Assembly: GCA_013141175.1 (NCBI GenBank)
Contig: JABFRN010000001.1
Coordinates: 868,001-932,000, forward strand
Reading direction: 5' to 3'
Source of the DNA: Lysobacter sp.
GTDB taxonomy: Bacteria > Pseudomonadota > Gammaproteobacteria > Xanthomonadales > Xanthomonadaceae
DNA length: 64,000 nucleotides
The notes beneath the pieces are model-generated. The model had not been told where the DNA came from. It ran no database searches and worked only from the letters and a program-made list of their open reading frames with translations. This document shows, one piece after another, positions 1 through 8,180 of this stretch (the first letter of the stretch is position 1; every line of letters begins with the position of its first letter). The position numbers were made by a program, and so were the translations under genes.

Positions 1-1
1 G

Positions 2-3000
2 TATGCGCTCGTCCTTTCGAAATACTGCAATCAACAGCGATTCTTCATCAGCTACCCGGTCAATGTCCGGCCGCCCGGACACGCGAACGCGGGCGGCAGT
101 TTCGTGAACAATGTCCCTTTGAAGGTCGAAATCGACAGATACGAAGCACTGGACGATCTGATCGAAGGCCTGAAAGCGCAAAGAACCTCGGCAAAGGCTT
201 GCCAGCACTATTCATTCACGAGGATTGTCCGCGATCAGGCAATCGAGAACGATGCGGACATCGACAATTGCATGAACGTCGGCTTCGTATCCACCAACCT
301 GCGCGCCAGCAACGTGCTCGGGTTGAACGGCCTCGAAACCGAAGTCGTCGACGTCCCGAGGAAACACTCGATCTTCAACTTTTCCTTGCTGTACGACAGT
401 CGCGATGCAGGGGGCATCAAGTTCAGGCTCGACTACATGACGGAACTGCTCGATGAGCAATTCGCACGGAATTTCATCGCGTCGTTCCGCAAGCTGATAT
501 TCGACGCCGTCGCTTCCGGAACCAGGGTCGTCCTGAAGAAGTATTGCGTCCTGGACGACGCGTCGCGCGCCAGCCTGGCCCGCGCTTCGGGTTCGGACGA
601 CCGGGACTATGAGACCGATGCGCCCATCCATGCGCTGTTCGATCGGCAGGCGCGACGCACTCCCGGCGCGATCGCGGTCATCGACGGGAACAATATCGGG
701 CATACCTACGCCGATTTGCGGTTCGATGTCGAGCGGTTGGCAATGCGCCTGATCGCGAGCGAAGGCGCCTTGATCGGCATATTGAGCGAAAAAGGCTACA
801 ACCATGCCGTTTCGACGCTTGCCGTAATGAAGTCCGGACACGGCTATCTGCCGCTGAACGTGGATTGGCCGGCAGCGAGAATCGCGGACGTGCTGGATTG
901 CGGCGATGCGGTTACGTTGCTGGTGTCGCGTCGGCAGCGACAGGCCGTCGAATCCGAACCACATCTGTTCAAGCGATACGAGATCATCGAAATCGAAGAA
1001 CTGCTCGATACTCCGGATGGCATGTCCGCGAGTGCTGCAGCGGCCTATCCCGCGGTGGCCGCGCACGCGATCGCATATGTGATCTTCACATCCGGTTCGA
1101 CCGGAAAACCCAAAGGCGTCGCGATCGCTCACTCCGGCGCATTGAATACCATCCATGCCGTGAACGAGCGGTTTTCCGTCGGCGGCGCAGACCGGGTGCT
1201 TGCCCTGTCCGACCTGAGTTTCGATTTATCCGTCTACGATCTGTTCGGACCGCTGCTTGTCGGCGGAGCCGTCGTCTTTCCCGAGCAATCGGAGACCCGC
1301 AACTGCGAATACCTGGCCGGGCTCATTCATCGATGCCGGGTCACGATCTGGAATTCCGTGCCGCAACTGGCGGATCTTCTGGTGAACGCCACTCCGCTGC
1401 GCGATGGCCAATTGGATTCGTTGCGAGTGTTGATGCTGAGCGGCGATTGGATACCCGTCGGCTTGCCTGCGGACATCAGGAGGCATTGCGCCGGAGAGCA
1501 CGCCGAGATCATGAGCCTGGGTGGCGCGACGGAAGGCAGCATCTGGTCGGTCTGGTATCCGATCCACGATGTCGATCCGGAATGGACGAGCATCCCCTAC
1601 GGCCGTGCGATGCCGAACCAGAGAATGTACGTCCTGGATTCCAACGATGCGATTCTGCCGCCCGGGACGCTTGGCGACATCTGCATCGGCGGCGCAGGCG
1701 TTGCGATCGGCTACTGGAACGATGAAGAAAGAACGGGCAAGAGCTTCTTCGATCACGAAACGCTGGGGAGGCTGTACCGCACCGGAGACCTGGGAAAATC
1801 GAATCACCGGGGCCATATCGAGTTCGCGGGCAGGAACGATTTCCAGGTCAAGATCCGTGGCTACAGGGTGGAGCTGGGCGATGTCGAAGCACACTTGGCT
1901 TCGTATCCGGGGATCCGGCAGTCGATCGTCCTGGCAAGAAGCAATCCCGGAAGCAGGAACAAATACCTGGTCGCCTATTACGTGTCGGACCAGAGACTGG
2001 ACGAGGCCGCACTCTTCGCATACATGAGCGACAGGCTGCCTGATTACATGCTTCCGGGCATGTTCGTTCATTTGCTTCAGCTGCCGCTGACGAACAACGG
2101 AAAGCTCGATCGCGAAAATTTGCCGGCCCAGGCATTCGTCGGTCGCGAGGACGAGCATCATGGCCCTGAAAGCAGGACCGAAGAAGCGCTAGTGCATTTG
2201 TTTTCCACAGTGTTGTCTGCCAACCCCGCAAGCGTCTCCGTTCATTCCGACTTCTTCAGGCGAGGCGGAGACTCGATTTCCGCGGTCAAACTGGTCGGAA
2301 AGATCAACCATGCATTTCCGGAATCCAGGATCAAGGTCATCGATGTATTCAAATACAAGACGGTCCGAAACCTGTCCGATTACATCGAAAAGAATTCCGA
2401 CGAGCGACATTCGATCATCAAATCGATGAACGATTCATCGGCGGATCGACTGCTGTTCATGATCCATCCGGCCACGGGTGGGTGCGAGGTGTACTTCGGA
2501 TTGGCCGAACTGCTGGTCGATCAGTACAAATGCTACGGCATCGACAACTACAACCTGCACAATGCCGAGCAGGTATCCGACCTTTACGAACTCGCAGGCA
2601 TCTACCTGTCCTGCATGAAATCGGTCAGGCGCGGGATGAACATCCCAGATGACGCTGGCTACCACATGACCGGCTGGTCCCTGGGCGGGCAATTGGCTTT
2701 CGCGATCGCAGCCATCCTGGAATCGGAGGACGCGACCGATATCAATATCATCAGCCTGGACGCCATTCTCAACGATGGCGACGAGGTGCTGCAACGAATC
2801 AGGCGCGGTATCGAAATCGACAGGGACGGTTTCCGCAAGGGACTGGAAGCCAGAAGACTGGAAAGCAGCAACTACGAAAGCAACGACCACATCGAAAAGA
2901 TACTCAACATGATCCACACGGAGAAAACGCTCGCACTCGGCCCGATCAATCGCGAACTGCGTCACACCAACGTACTCTTGTTCAAGACGATGAAGCCGTA

Positions 3001-3229
3001 TCTCAACATCGACATCAATCCGAATGCCGCCGAACTGAGCGACCATGTGTCCGGACTGCCCTGCAACAACGTCCGGAATGTCGTGCGCGACCGCAAGAAA
3101 ATCCGCGTTTTCAATATGGACTGCGATCACGGGACCTTGCTGCGCGAATGGGACTACATCGCGAAAACGATCCGGCTAGTGGATTGTTCAGAACGCGTCG
3201 AAAGCGAACTGTCGCCGATGGTGTTGTAA
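2..3229 (+). CDS. Non-ribosomal peptide synthetase, terminal C-A-PCP-TE module (5' end outside window)
   Basis: The reading frame is open to the left edge, so the gene starts upstream; the GTG at 104 lies inside condensation-domain sequence (GGSFVNNVPLKV) and is not a real start. The order is the C-terminal part of a condensation domain (to about nt 520), an adenylation domain (about nt 620-2110), a carrier domain with GGDSI (about nt 2265-2285) and a thioesterase whose nucleophile motif GWSLGG lies near nt 2670. Adenylation motifs seen include IFTSGSTGKPKG, YRTGDLG and NNGKLD. My hand alignment to the GrsA specificity positions gives D-L-Y-N-L-S-L-I-W, which matches the cysteine code as I remember it. 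The terminal thioesterase makes this the last module, releasing the peptide by hydrolysis or cyclisation. Upstream modules and the product cannot be seen. Confidence 0.93.
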   Translation, partial: YALVLSKYCNQQRFFISYPVNVRPPGHANAGGSFVNNVPLKVEIDRYEALDDLIEGLKAQRTSAKACQHYSFTRIVRDQAIENDADIDNCMNVGFVSTNLRASNVLGLNGLETEVVDVPRKHSIFNFSLLYDSRDAGGIKFRLDYMTELLDEQFARNFIASFRKLIFDAVASGTRVVLKKYCVLDDASRASLARASGSDDRDYETDAPIHALFDRQARRTPGAIAVIDGNNIGHTYADLRFDVERLAMRLIASEGALIGILSEKGYNHAVSTLAVMKSGHGYLPLNVDWPAARIADVLDCGDAVTLLVSRRQRQAVESEPHLFKRYEIIEIEELLDTPDGMSASAAAAYPAVAAHAIAYVIFTSGSTGKPKGVAIAHSGALNTIHAVNERFSVGGADRVLALSDLSFDLSVYDLFGPLLVGGAVVFPEQSETRNCEYLAGLIHRCRVTIWNSVPQLADLLVNATPLRDGQLDSLRVLMLSGDWIPVGLPADIRRHCAGEHAEIMSLGGATEGSIWSVWYPIHDVDPEWTSIPYGRAMPNQRMYVLDSNDAILPPGTLGDICIGGAGVAIGYWNDEERTGKSFFDHETLGRLYRTGDLGKSNHRGHIEFAGRNDFQVKIRGYRVELGDVEAHLASYPGIRQSIVLARSNPGSRNKYLVAYYVSDQRLDEAALFAYMSDRLPDYMLPGMFVHLLQLPLTNNGKLDRENLPAQAFVGREDEHHGPESRTEEALVHLFSTVLSANPASVSVHSDFFRRGGDSISAVKLVGKINHAFPESRIKVIDVFKYKTVRNLSDYIEKNSDERHSIIKSMNDSSADRLLFMIHPATGGCEVYFGLAELLVDQYKCYGIDNYNLHNAEQVSDLYELAGIYLSCMKSVRRGMNIPDDAGYHMTGWSLGGQLAFAIAAILESEDATDINIISLDAILNDGDEVLQRIRRGIEIDRDGFRKGLEARRLESSNYESNDHIEKILNMIHTEKTLALGPINRELRHTNVLLFKTMKPYLNIDINPNAAELSDHVSGLPCNNVRNVVRDRKKIRVFNMDCDHGTLLREWDYIAKTIRLVDCSERVESELSPMVL

Positions 3230-3300
3230 ACGCCAGCCGGGCGCAGCGATTGGTCTGGCAATCCATCACCCGGACCTGGCCATCGGAGAGATCCAGCAGC

Positions 3301-3374
3301 GTAGCCCGGGTAAGCGAAGCGCACCCGGGGATCTTCGTCGACCCTCCCGGGTGCGCTTCGCTTACCCGGGCTAC
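3301..3374. repeat. Intergenic palindromic repeat, CCCGGGTAAGCG family
   Basis: A near-perfect inverted repeat with arms GTAGCCCGGGTAAGCGAAGC and its reverse complement, separated by a short loop. It looks like the REP-type intergenic repeats of Xanthomonadaceae. A second copy lies at 3618-3691 inside the tandem duplication. It sits just after the NRPS stop codon and may act as an mRNA 3' structure. Confidence 0.85.
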
Positions 3375-3377
3375 TTG

Positions 3378-3546
3378 CTGCAACAACGTCCGGAATGTCG
3401 TGCGCGACCGCAAGAAAATTCGCGTTTTCAATATGGACTGCGATCACGGGACCTTGCTGCGCGAATGGGACTACATCGCGAAAACGATCCGGCGCGTGGA
3501 TTGGTCAGAACGCGTCGAAAACGAACTGTCGCCGATGGTGTTGTAA
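3378..3546 (+). pseudogene. Duplicated fragment of the NRPS thioesterase C-terminus
   Basis: This stretch encodes a second, promoterless copy of the last 55 residues of the NRPS, including NMDCDHGTLLREWDY and the end ELSPMVL. It differs from the functional gene at three residues (R for L, W for C, N for S near the end) and keeps the same stop. It has no start codon or carrier domain of its own, so it is a remnant of the tandem duplication and not a gene. It could serve as a template for gene conversion of the NRPS 3' end. Confidence 0.85.
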
Positions 3547-3978
3547 ACGCCAGCCGGGCGCAGCGATTGGTCTGGAAATCCATCACCCGGACCTCGCCAT
3601 CGGAGAGATCCAGCAGCGTAGCCCGGGTAAGCGAAGCGCACCCGGGGAGCTTCGTCGACCCTCCCGGGTGCGCTTCGCTTGCCCGGCCTACTTGCTACTT
3701 GCTGCGATAGCGAATCGCATCCGCAGTATCACCCATAGGGTGCTGCCTTGGCGTACCGCTTGTGGACGCTGGCAATTGAATCTGACCCCGTTTTTTTTGC
3801 GAATGGCGGGTTTGAGCCCGCCCTACGAAATGTGGCTCGCGGATGAGGCCGCTTTTGTGGGAAAGCACTAGCCATCGTCGCCGCAAGTGACTGCTGCGGC
3901 GACGATGTCCAATCTTCCATTCGCGGAATCAATCAGCATCGTGTGCGGGTCACCGATGACGGCACTCGCATCGACAGT

Positions 3979-4200
3979 TCAATTTCCGCGACTGACGTTG
4001 CCGACGATGCGCACAGGCGGCGACATGCCTCTGCAATACCAGTAAGCGTCTTCGCACTCGAACATGTCGTAGCCGGCTGCGATACAGGCCTGATATTCGC
4101 GGAAGCAGACGCCGGCGCCTGCGTTTGCAGTACCGGATGGCATCGAGAAAGTCAGTGCAACGGCAGCCACCATCAGGCCAGTCTTGAGCATGGTCTTCAT
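3979..4200 (-). CDS. Small secreted cysteine-rich protein (73 aa), unknown function
   Basis: The start at 4200 is chosen because AAGGAG lies 6 nt upstream; the longer open frame upstream of it has no such site. The N-terminus is a clear signal peptide (MKTMLKTGLMVAAVALTFSM, cleavage probably after the following Ala-Asn-Ala). The mature part is about 45 residues with four cysteines spaced C-x6-C-x9-C-x6-C in CFREYQAC...CEDAYWYC, suggesting two periplasmic disulfides. I do not recognise the family. It lies 248 nt downstream of the effector-like gene on the same strand, so co-transcription is possible but not shown; a secreted protein would be an odd immunity partner for a cytosolic deamidase. 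Confidence 0.75.
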   Translation of the reverse strand: MKTMLKTGLMVAAVALTFSMPSGTANAGAGVCFREYQACIAAGYDMFECEDAYWYCRGMSPPVRIVGNVSRGN

Positions 4201-4448
4201 ATGCAACTCCTTTTGTCGAATGTCCCCTGCCGAATCAACATACAGCAGTTTTATCTTTGCGCCAGTGCACCATGCCTGCTCGGAAAAGGCGACTGCAGAG
4301 GACGAAAATCGATTCATGGTTTGCATCGCTACCGACTCGGAATCCGGTGATATCGAACGCGACTCCATTCAGCGCACTCGATATGTTTTTCATACGCTTC
4401 ACAGATTGTCGATCGCCCGCATCAATCGGCACAACCCACACCCAACCC

Positions 4449-5372
4449 CTACAACGACTTGGGACTATGCGTTTCCGCCACCACCGGCACGCTCGATGCT
4501 GCGATCGACACGGGTGCCATCGCTGAATGCAGGTCCGCAGCTTCGCGGCTGCTGAATTTGAGCGGGGCCTCCTCGACCTGGCCCATTTCGACGAACGCGG
4601 ACTTGCCCGCGTCGGCGCTGCCCTTGAGCACGAACACGCGGTCGCTGTTGTCGCCTGCGCCCAGACTCACCTCATCGGCACTGTCGATGCCCTTGCGCAG
4701 CGCGCGCACGGTCAGTGCGGCGGCGATGCTGTTCTTGTCGCCGAAGTCGTCCACTTCCTCGGGCATCTTGGCCAGGATCGATTTGTACAGGCCATTGGCG
4801 GGATGCGCCTCGCTGCTCAGCAACGGCCCGGTGTAGTCCTTGTCGGCCTGCGAAGGATGCGGCAGGCCGGCGGCCTTGGCGTCGCCGGACAGTTTGCCGC
4901 GATGGCTCATGCCTTCGGGTTCATCGGTGGACGTCTTGAACCCGTAGCGATACAGATCGGCATCGACATCCTTCTTGAGCGTGCAGGCCAGATGGCCGTC
5001 GGCGGCGGTCATCGTGCAGCCGTTGTCTTTGCGGATCTCGACTTCGGTGCCTTTTTCCTCGAGCCAGCCTTTGAGTTTCTGCGGCAGATAGGCGCTGCTG
5101 CCCGCCGTGATGTCGCCTTGCGAACACACCAGTATGGCCTTGCTGCCGTGCAGGTCGCCCATGCCGGAGGCGGTGAGCGCGGCGTCGAGTTTGCCTTTGT
5201 AGGCGTCCCAGTTGTCGGCGGTGCAGTCCGAATAGACGTGCGAAAGCGAGATCTTGTCGCCCTTGGCCAGACCCACCGCGACGCAACCGGAGAGGCCGTC
5301 GGTCATCAGATCGGTTTTGGTGCTGTCGGCGACGATCCATTCGTCCAGACCGACTTTGACTTTTTCGTTCAT
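4449..5372 (-). CDS. Putative T4SS effector: CheD-like deamidase domain plus XVIPCD-like C-terminus
   Basis: 307 aa, no signal peptide; AGGGAG upstream supports this start. Residues 1-125 resemble the chemoreceptor glutamine deamidase CheD and CNF-type toxins: the GLSGCVAVGL motif places Cys30 where the CheD catalytic Cys sits and LSHV places His45 where its His sits, followed by a helix and a gamma/delta-like segment as in CheD. Residues about 185-285 resemble the XVIPCD tail that sends Xanthomonas effectors to the T4SS: an AHP motif, LYKSIL, a run of AAALTVRA, DRVFVLKG, and a final P-x-x-x-S. The inferred role is deamidation or transglutamination of Gln in a target cell. There is no chemotaxis gene nearby, and no obvious immunity gene next to it. 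Both domain assignments are by eye. Confidence 0.7.
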   Translation of the reverse strand: MNEKVKVGLDEWIVADSTKTDLMTDGLSGCVAVGLAKGDKISLSHVYSDCTADNWDAYKGKLDAALTASGMGDLHGSKAILVCSQGDITAGSSAYLPQKLKGWLEEKGTEVEIRKDNGCTMTAADGHLACTLKKDVDADLYRYGFKTSTDEPEGMSHRGKLSGDAKAAGLPHPSQADKDYTGPLLSSEAHPANGLYKSILAKMPEEVDDFGDKNSIAAALTVRALRKGIDSADEVSLGAGDNSDRVFVLKGSADAGKSAFVEMGQVEEAPLKFSSREAADLHSAMAPVSIAASSVPVVAETHSPKSL

Positions 5373-5428
5373 GGTGGAGCTCCCTGTCGAAGTGCGCGCG
5401 ATCCACTGCGCATCTTACCGGTGATCAA

Positions 5429-5573
5429 GTAGGGTGGAGTCAGCGCAGCGCAACTCCACCATGGGATCGGAGAAACAATTTCATGTGCGCATGGAAAGCG
5501 ATCGCTCCGATTGACGCACATCGGGCCTGCGACATGGCGATGGTGGAGTTGCGCTGCGCTGACTCCACCCTAC
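5429..5573. repeat. Inverted intergenic repeat, GGTGGAGT(T/C)... family
   Basis: Arms at 5429-5461 (GTAGGGTGGAGTCAGCGCAG onward) and 5541-5573 (its reverse complement ending CTCCACCCTAC) flank about 80 bp without coding signs. The right arm is followed by CTTGCTGCGA, the same tail seen after the unrelated palindrome at 3371. This fills the gap between the effector-like gene and the S9 peptidase gene. Confidence 0.85.
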
Positions 5574-5583
5574 TTGCTGCGAT

Positions 5584-8085
5584 TCATTTCGCGGGCGCTG
5601 CAGCATCGGCAGGCTTCGCGTTCTTCACATATTGATCCAGCCATGCGTCGGTTTCCGCCAGCATGTGCAGGATCGATTCGCGGGCGCGGTAGCCGTGGCT
5701 TTCCTTCGGCAGCATCACCAGGCGCGCGGTGCCGCCGAGGCCTTTGACGGCGGCGTACATGCGTTCGCTCTGGATCGGGAAGGTGCCGGAGTTGTTGTCC
5801 TCTTCGCCGTGGATCATCAACAGCGCGTCCTTGATGCCGTTGGCGTAGTTGAACGGCGACATGGTCTGGTAGGTGTCGCGGGCATCCCAGTAATTGCGCT
5901 CTTCGGCCTGGAAACCGAACGGGGTGAGCGTGCGGTTGTACGCGCCGCTGCGGGCGATGCCGGCCTTGAACAGGCGCGTGTGCGCAAGCAGGTTGCCGGT
6001 CATGAACGCGCCGTAGGAATGGCCGCCGATGGCGACGCGGTTGCGGTCGGCCACGCCGCGACGCACCACTTCATCGATGGCGGCTTCGGCGCTGGCGATG
6101 AGCTGCGGCAGATAGGTGTCGTTGGGTTCCTTGTCGCCTTCGCCGACGATCGGCATCGACGGATCGTCGAGCACCGCATAGCCGCGCGCGAGGAACGGAT
6201 GCGGGCCCCAGTAGCTGATCGCGTTGAAGCGGTACGGCGAATCGGTGACCTGCGATGCGGCCTCGGCGGATTTGAACTCCGCCGGATAGGCCCACATCAG
6301 CAGCGGCAGCGGTTTGTCCCGACCCGGCTCGAAGCCCGGCGGCAGGTACAGCGTGCCGGTGAGTTCGACGCCGTCCTTGCGCTTGTAACGGATCTGCTCT
6401 TTCTTCACGTCCTTGAGCTGCGGCGTGGGATGCGGGAAGTGAGTCAACGCGACCGGTGCGATCTTGGTGGCGAGATCGATGCGATGGTAATTCGCAGGCT
6501 CGGTCGGCGATTCGCGGGTGATCAATATCTTGCTCGCACTGTCGTCGAGCACTGCAGCGACCGCCGAATAATGCGGCGCTTCGGAGCGGAACAGGCGCTG
6601 TTTGCTTTTTTCGTCCAGATTCCAGCGATCGAGGAACGGGCGGTCGCCCTCGGCGGAAGCGCCATCGCCGATCAGATAAACGCTCTTGCCATCGGGGCTG
6701 AACATCAGGCGCTGGAAGCCGTTGGCGTCGCGCACGGTGACCGCGTTGCCGGGATCGTTGTAGCGGTCTTCGCTGGAGCCATCGAACATGAGCTCCGGCG
6801 CGGTGGCGGGCGCATCGGGGGCGATTTTCCACGAGCGGATCCTGCGCGTCTTCCACCAGTATTCGCCGACCAGCGCGACATCGCCGCGCCCCCATTGGGT
6901 GCCGACGTAACGCGCGGCGAGTTTCGCCAGCACCGTGGGCGCCTTGTCGAACGGCGCGGCCTGCATCAGCACGTGGTCGCGGATGTCGACGGCTTTCGAA
7001 GGATCGCCGCCATCCTGTGCTTCGGCCCAGACCAGCGTGGCCGGCGCGTCGCTGCGCCATTCGATGTTTCGCACGCCGGTGGTGGTGGCGTCGTTGCCGC
7101 TGGGCAGGCCTTCGAACAGCGGCAGCTGCGCGACGCTGTGCAGCGGCTTGCCGGCGGGATCCAGCACTTCGATGCGGCGCGGAAAGAAGTTCACCGGCAC
7201 CTGATACGAGAACGGCCGTTCGATGCGCTGCGACAGCAGGTGTTCGCCGTCGGGCGACGGCGACAGGCCGACGTAGAGATCGGGTTTGCCGATGTTCGCG
7301 ACCTTGCCGTCCACGCCCACCAGCGCCGGCTGCACGCGCAGGTAGTGCTCCAGCGTGCGCGCGTCGCTTTCGTTGCGCAGCATGTCCTGGTAGGTGCGCA
7401 GTTGGCGCACGCTGCCGGTACCGCGGGTTTCCTGGGTGTTGGGGCCGGCGGGCACGATCTCGGCCGCAGGCGCCCCGCCCTGCCCCACGCGCAGGTGCAC
7501 CAGCAGGCGTTTGCTGTCGGGCATCCAGGTCATCCCGCCGCGAACCGTGTTCAGCGGTTGATCCAGCAAACGGCGCGCCTTGTGCGTGCCCACGTCGACC
7601 AGCCACAGCGCGTTGCTGCCGGTGTTCGGGTCCTGCTGGTTCAAGGCGAGGTATTTCTGGTCCGGCGACCACGACACCGCCGCCAGCGACAGCGGCTGCG
7701 GCAGGCCGTCGATGCGGGTTTCCTTGCCGGTGGCCACGTCCATCAGCCACAGATCGTTGACGAACGAGAAGCGGCTGGGCGCATAACTGCGCGGATTCAG
7801 GCGCAGGCCTGCGAGCTTCAGCTCCGGCTGCGCGACCAGCGCGATCGACGGCAGCGGCGGAACCTGCTGCAGCGCGACCAGGTCGCGGTGCGGGCTGAGC
7901 GACAGCTGCGGCGGACGCGCGGCGTCGACGATGGCCTTGAGTTCGGCGACGGGTTCGCGATAGCCGGTGGCGGACCGGGCCTGCGGCGCGGCGGGCTGCT
8001 GGGCGAAACCGACCGGCGCGGTCAGCGCGAGGGCGAGCAGCGCCGGCAGGACGAGCGGACGGAATGCGGAACGGCGTGAAGTCAT
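5584..8085 (-). CDS. Secreted S9-family (prolyl oligopeptidase-type) serine peptidase
   Basis: 833 aa from the ATG at 8085, chosen because it gives a classic signal peptide (basic MTSRRSAFR, then a hydrophobic stretch ending VGFAQQ); the open frame extends further upstream without coding character. The N-terminal two-thirds has WD/beta-propeller-like repeats (WSPDQKYLAL, FSPDGKSVYL). The C-terminal alpha/beta-hydrolase has the nucleophile motif GGHSYGAFMTGN, an acid region MIHGEEDNNSG and a late His in KESHGY. It most resembles the glutamyl endopeptidase-like S9 group (SGAYNRTLTPFGFQ...EERNYW), expected to cut peptides in the periplasm or outside the cell. It lies 95 nt downstream of the metallopeptidase gene on the same strand. 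Confidence 0.92.
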   Translation of the reverse strand: MTSRRSAFRPLVLPALLALALTAPVGFAQQPAAPQARSATGYREPVAELKAIVDAARPPQLSLSPHRDLVALQQVPPLPSIALVAQPELKLAGLRLNPRSYAPSRFSFVNDLWLMDVATGKETRIDGLPQPLSLAAVSWSPDQKYLALNQQDPNTGSNALWLVDVGTHKARRLLDQPLNTVRGGMTWMPDSKRLLVHLRVGQGGAPAAEIVPAGPNTQETRGTGSVRQLRTYQDMLRNESDARTLEHYLRVQPALVGVDGKVANIGKPDLYVGLSPSPDGEHLLSQRIERPFSYQVPVNFFPRRIEVLDPAGKPLHSVAQLPLFEGLPSGNDATTTGVRNIEWRSDAPATLVWAEAQDGGDPSKAVDIRDHVLMQAAPFDKAPTVLAKLAARYVGTQWGRGDVALVGEYWWKTRRIRSWKIAPDAPATAPELMFDGSSEDRYNDPGNAVTVRDANGFQRLMFSPDGKSVYLIGDGASAEGDRPFLDRWNLDEKSKQRLFRSEAPHYSAVAAVLDDSASKILITRESPTEPANYHRIDLATKIAPVALTHFPHPTPQLKDVKKEQIRYKRKDGVELTGTLYLPPGFEPGRDKPLPLLMWAYPAEFKSAEAASQVTDSPYRFNAISYWGPHPFLARGYAVLDDPSMPIVGEGDKEPNDTYLPQLIASAEAAIDEVVRRGVADRNRVAIGGHSYGAFMTGNLLAHTRLFKAGIARSGAYNRTLTPFGFQAEERNYWDARDTYQTMSPFNYANGIKDALLMIHGEEDNNSGTFPIQSERMYAAVKGLGGTARLVMLPKESHGYRARESILHMLAETDAWLDQYVKNAKPADAAAPAK

Positions 8086-8180
8086 GGCGGCGACAGCTCC
8101 TGGGACAGCCAACAGGCAGTCGCCCATCATGGCCCCGACCCTGCGGCGGCGGATGCGCCACAGGTCATGGCCTGCACGGC

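Larger units (their letters stand above)
3061..3694 (+). repeat. 317-bp tandem duplication covering the NRPS 3' end and a palindrome
   Basis: Copy 1 is 3061-3377 and copy 2 is 3378-3694, head to tail with a period of exactly 317 bp. Each copy holds the last 169 bp of the NRPS gene with its stop codon, then about 70 bp of spacer and an inverted repeat. By eye the copies differ at about ten positions (roughly 97% identity), so the event is not brand new. The short sequence CTACTTGCTG stands at the junction and again after copy 2, which suggests recombination or slippage near the palindromes. Confidence 0.95.

Noticed and set aside
104-3229. NRPS gene starting with GTG at 104
   Set aside because: The frame is open to the left edge and the residues before 104 are condensation-domain sequence, so the gene is cut by the window.
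3061-3694. CRISPR-like or satellite array
   Set aside because: Only two units of 317 bp with coding content; it is a simple tandem duplication.
3979-4200. Immunity protein for the CheD-XVIPCD effector
   Set aside because: It has a signal peptide and so would be periplasmic, while the effector domain should act in the cytosol; it is also 248 nt away. Not excluded, but not supported.
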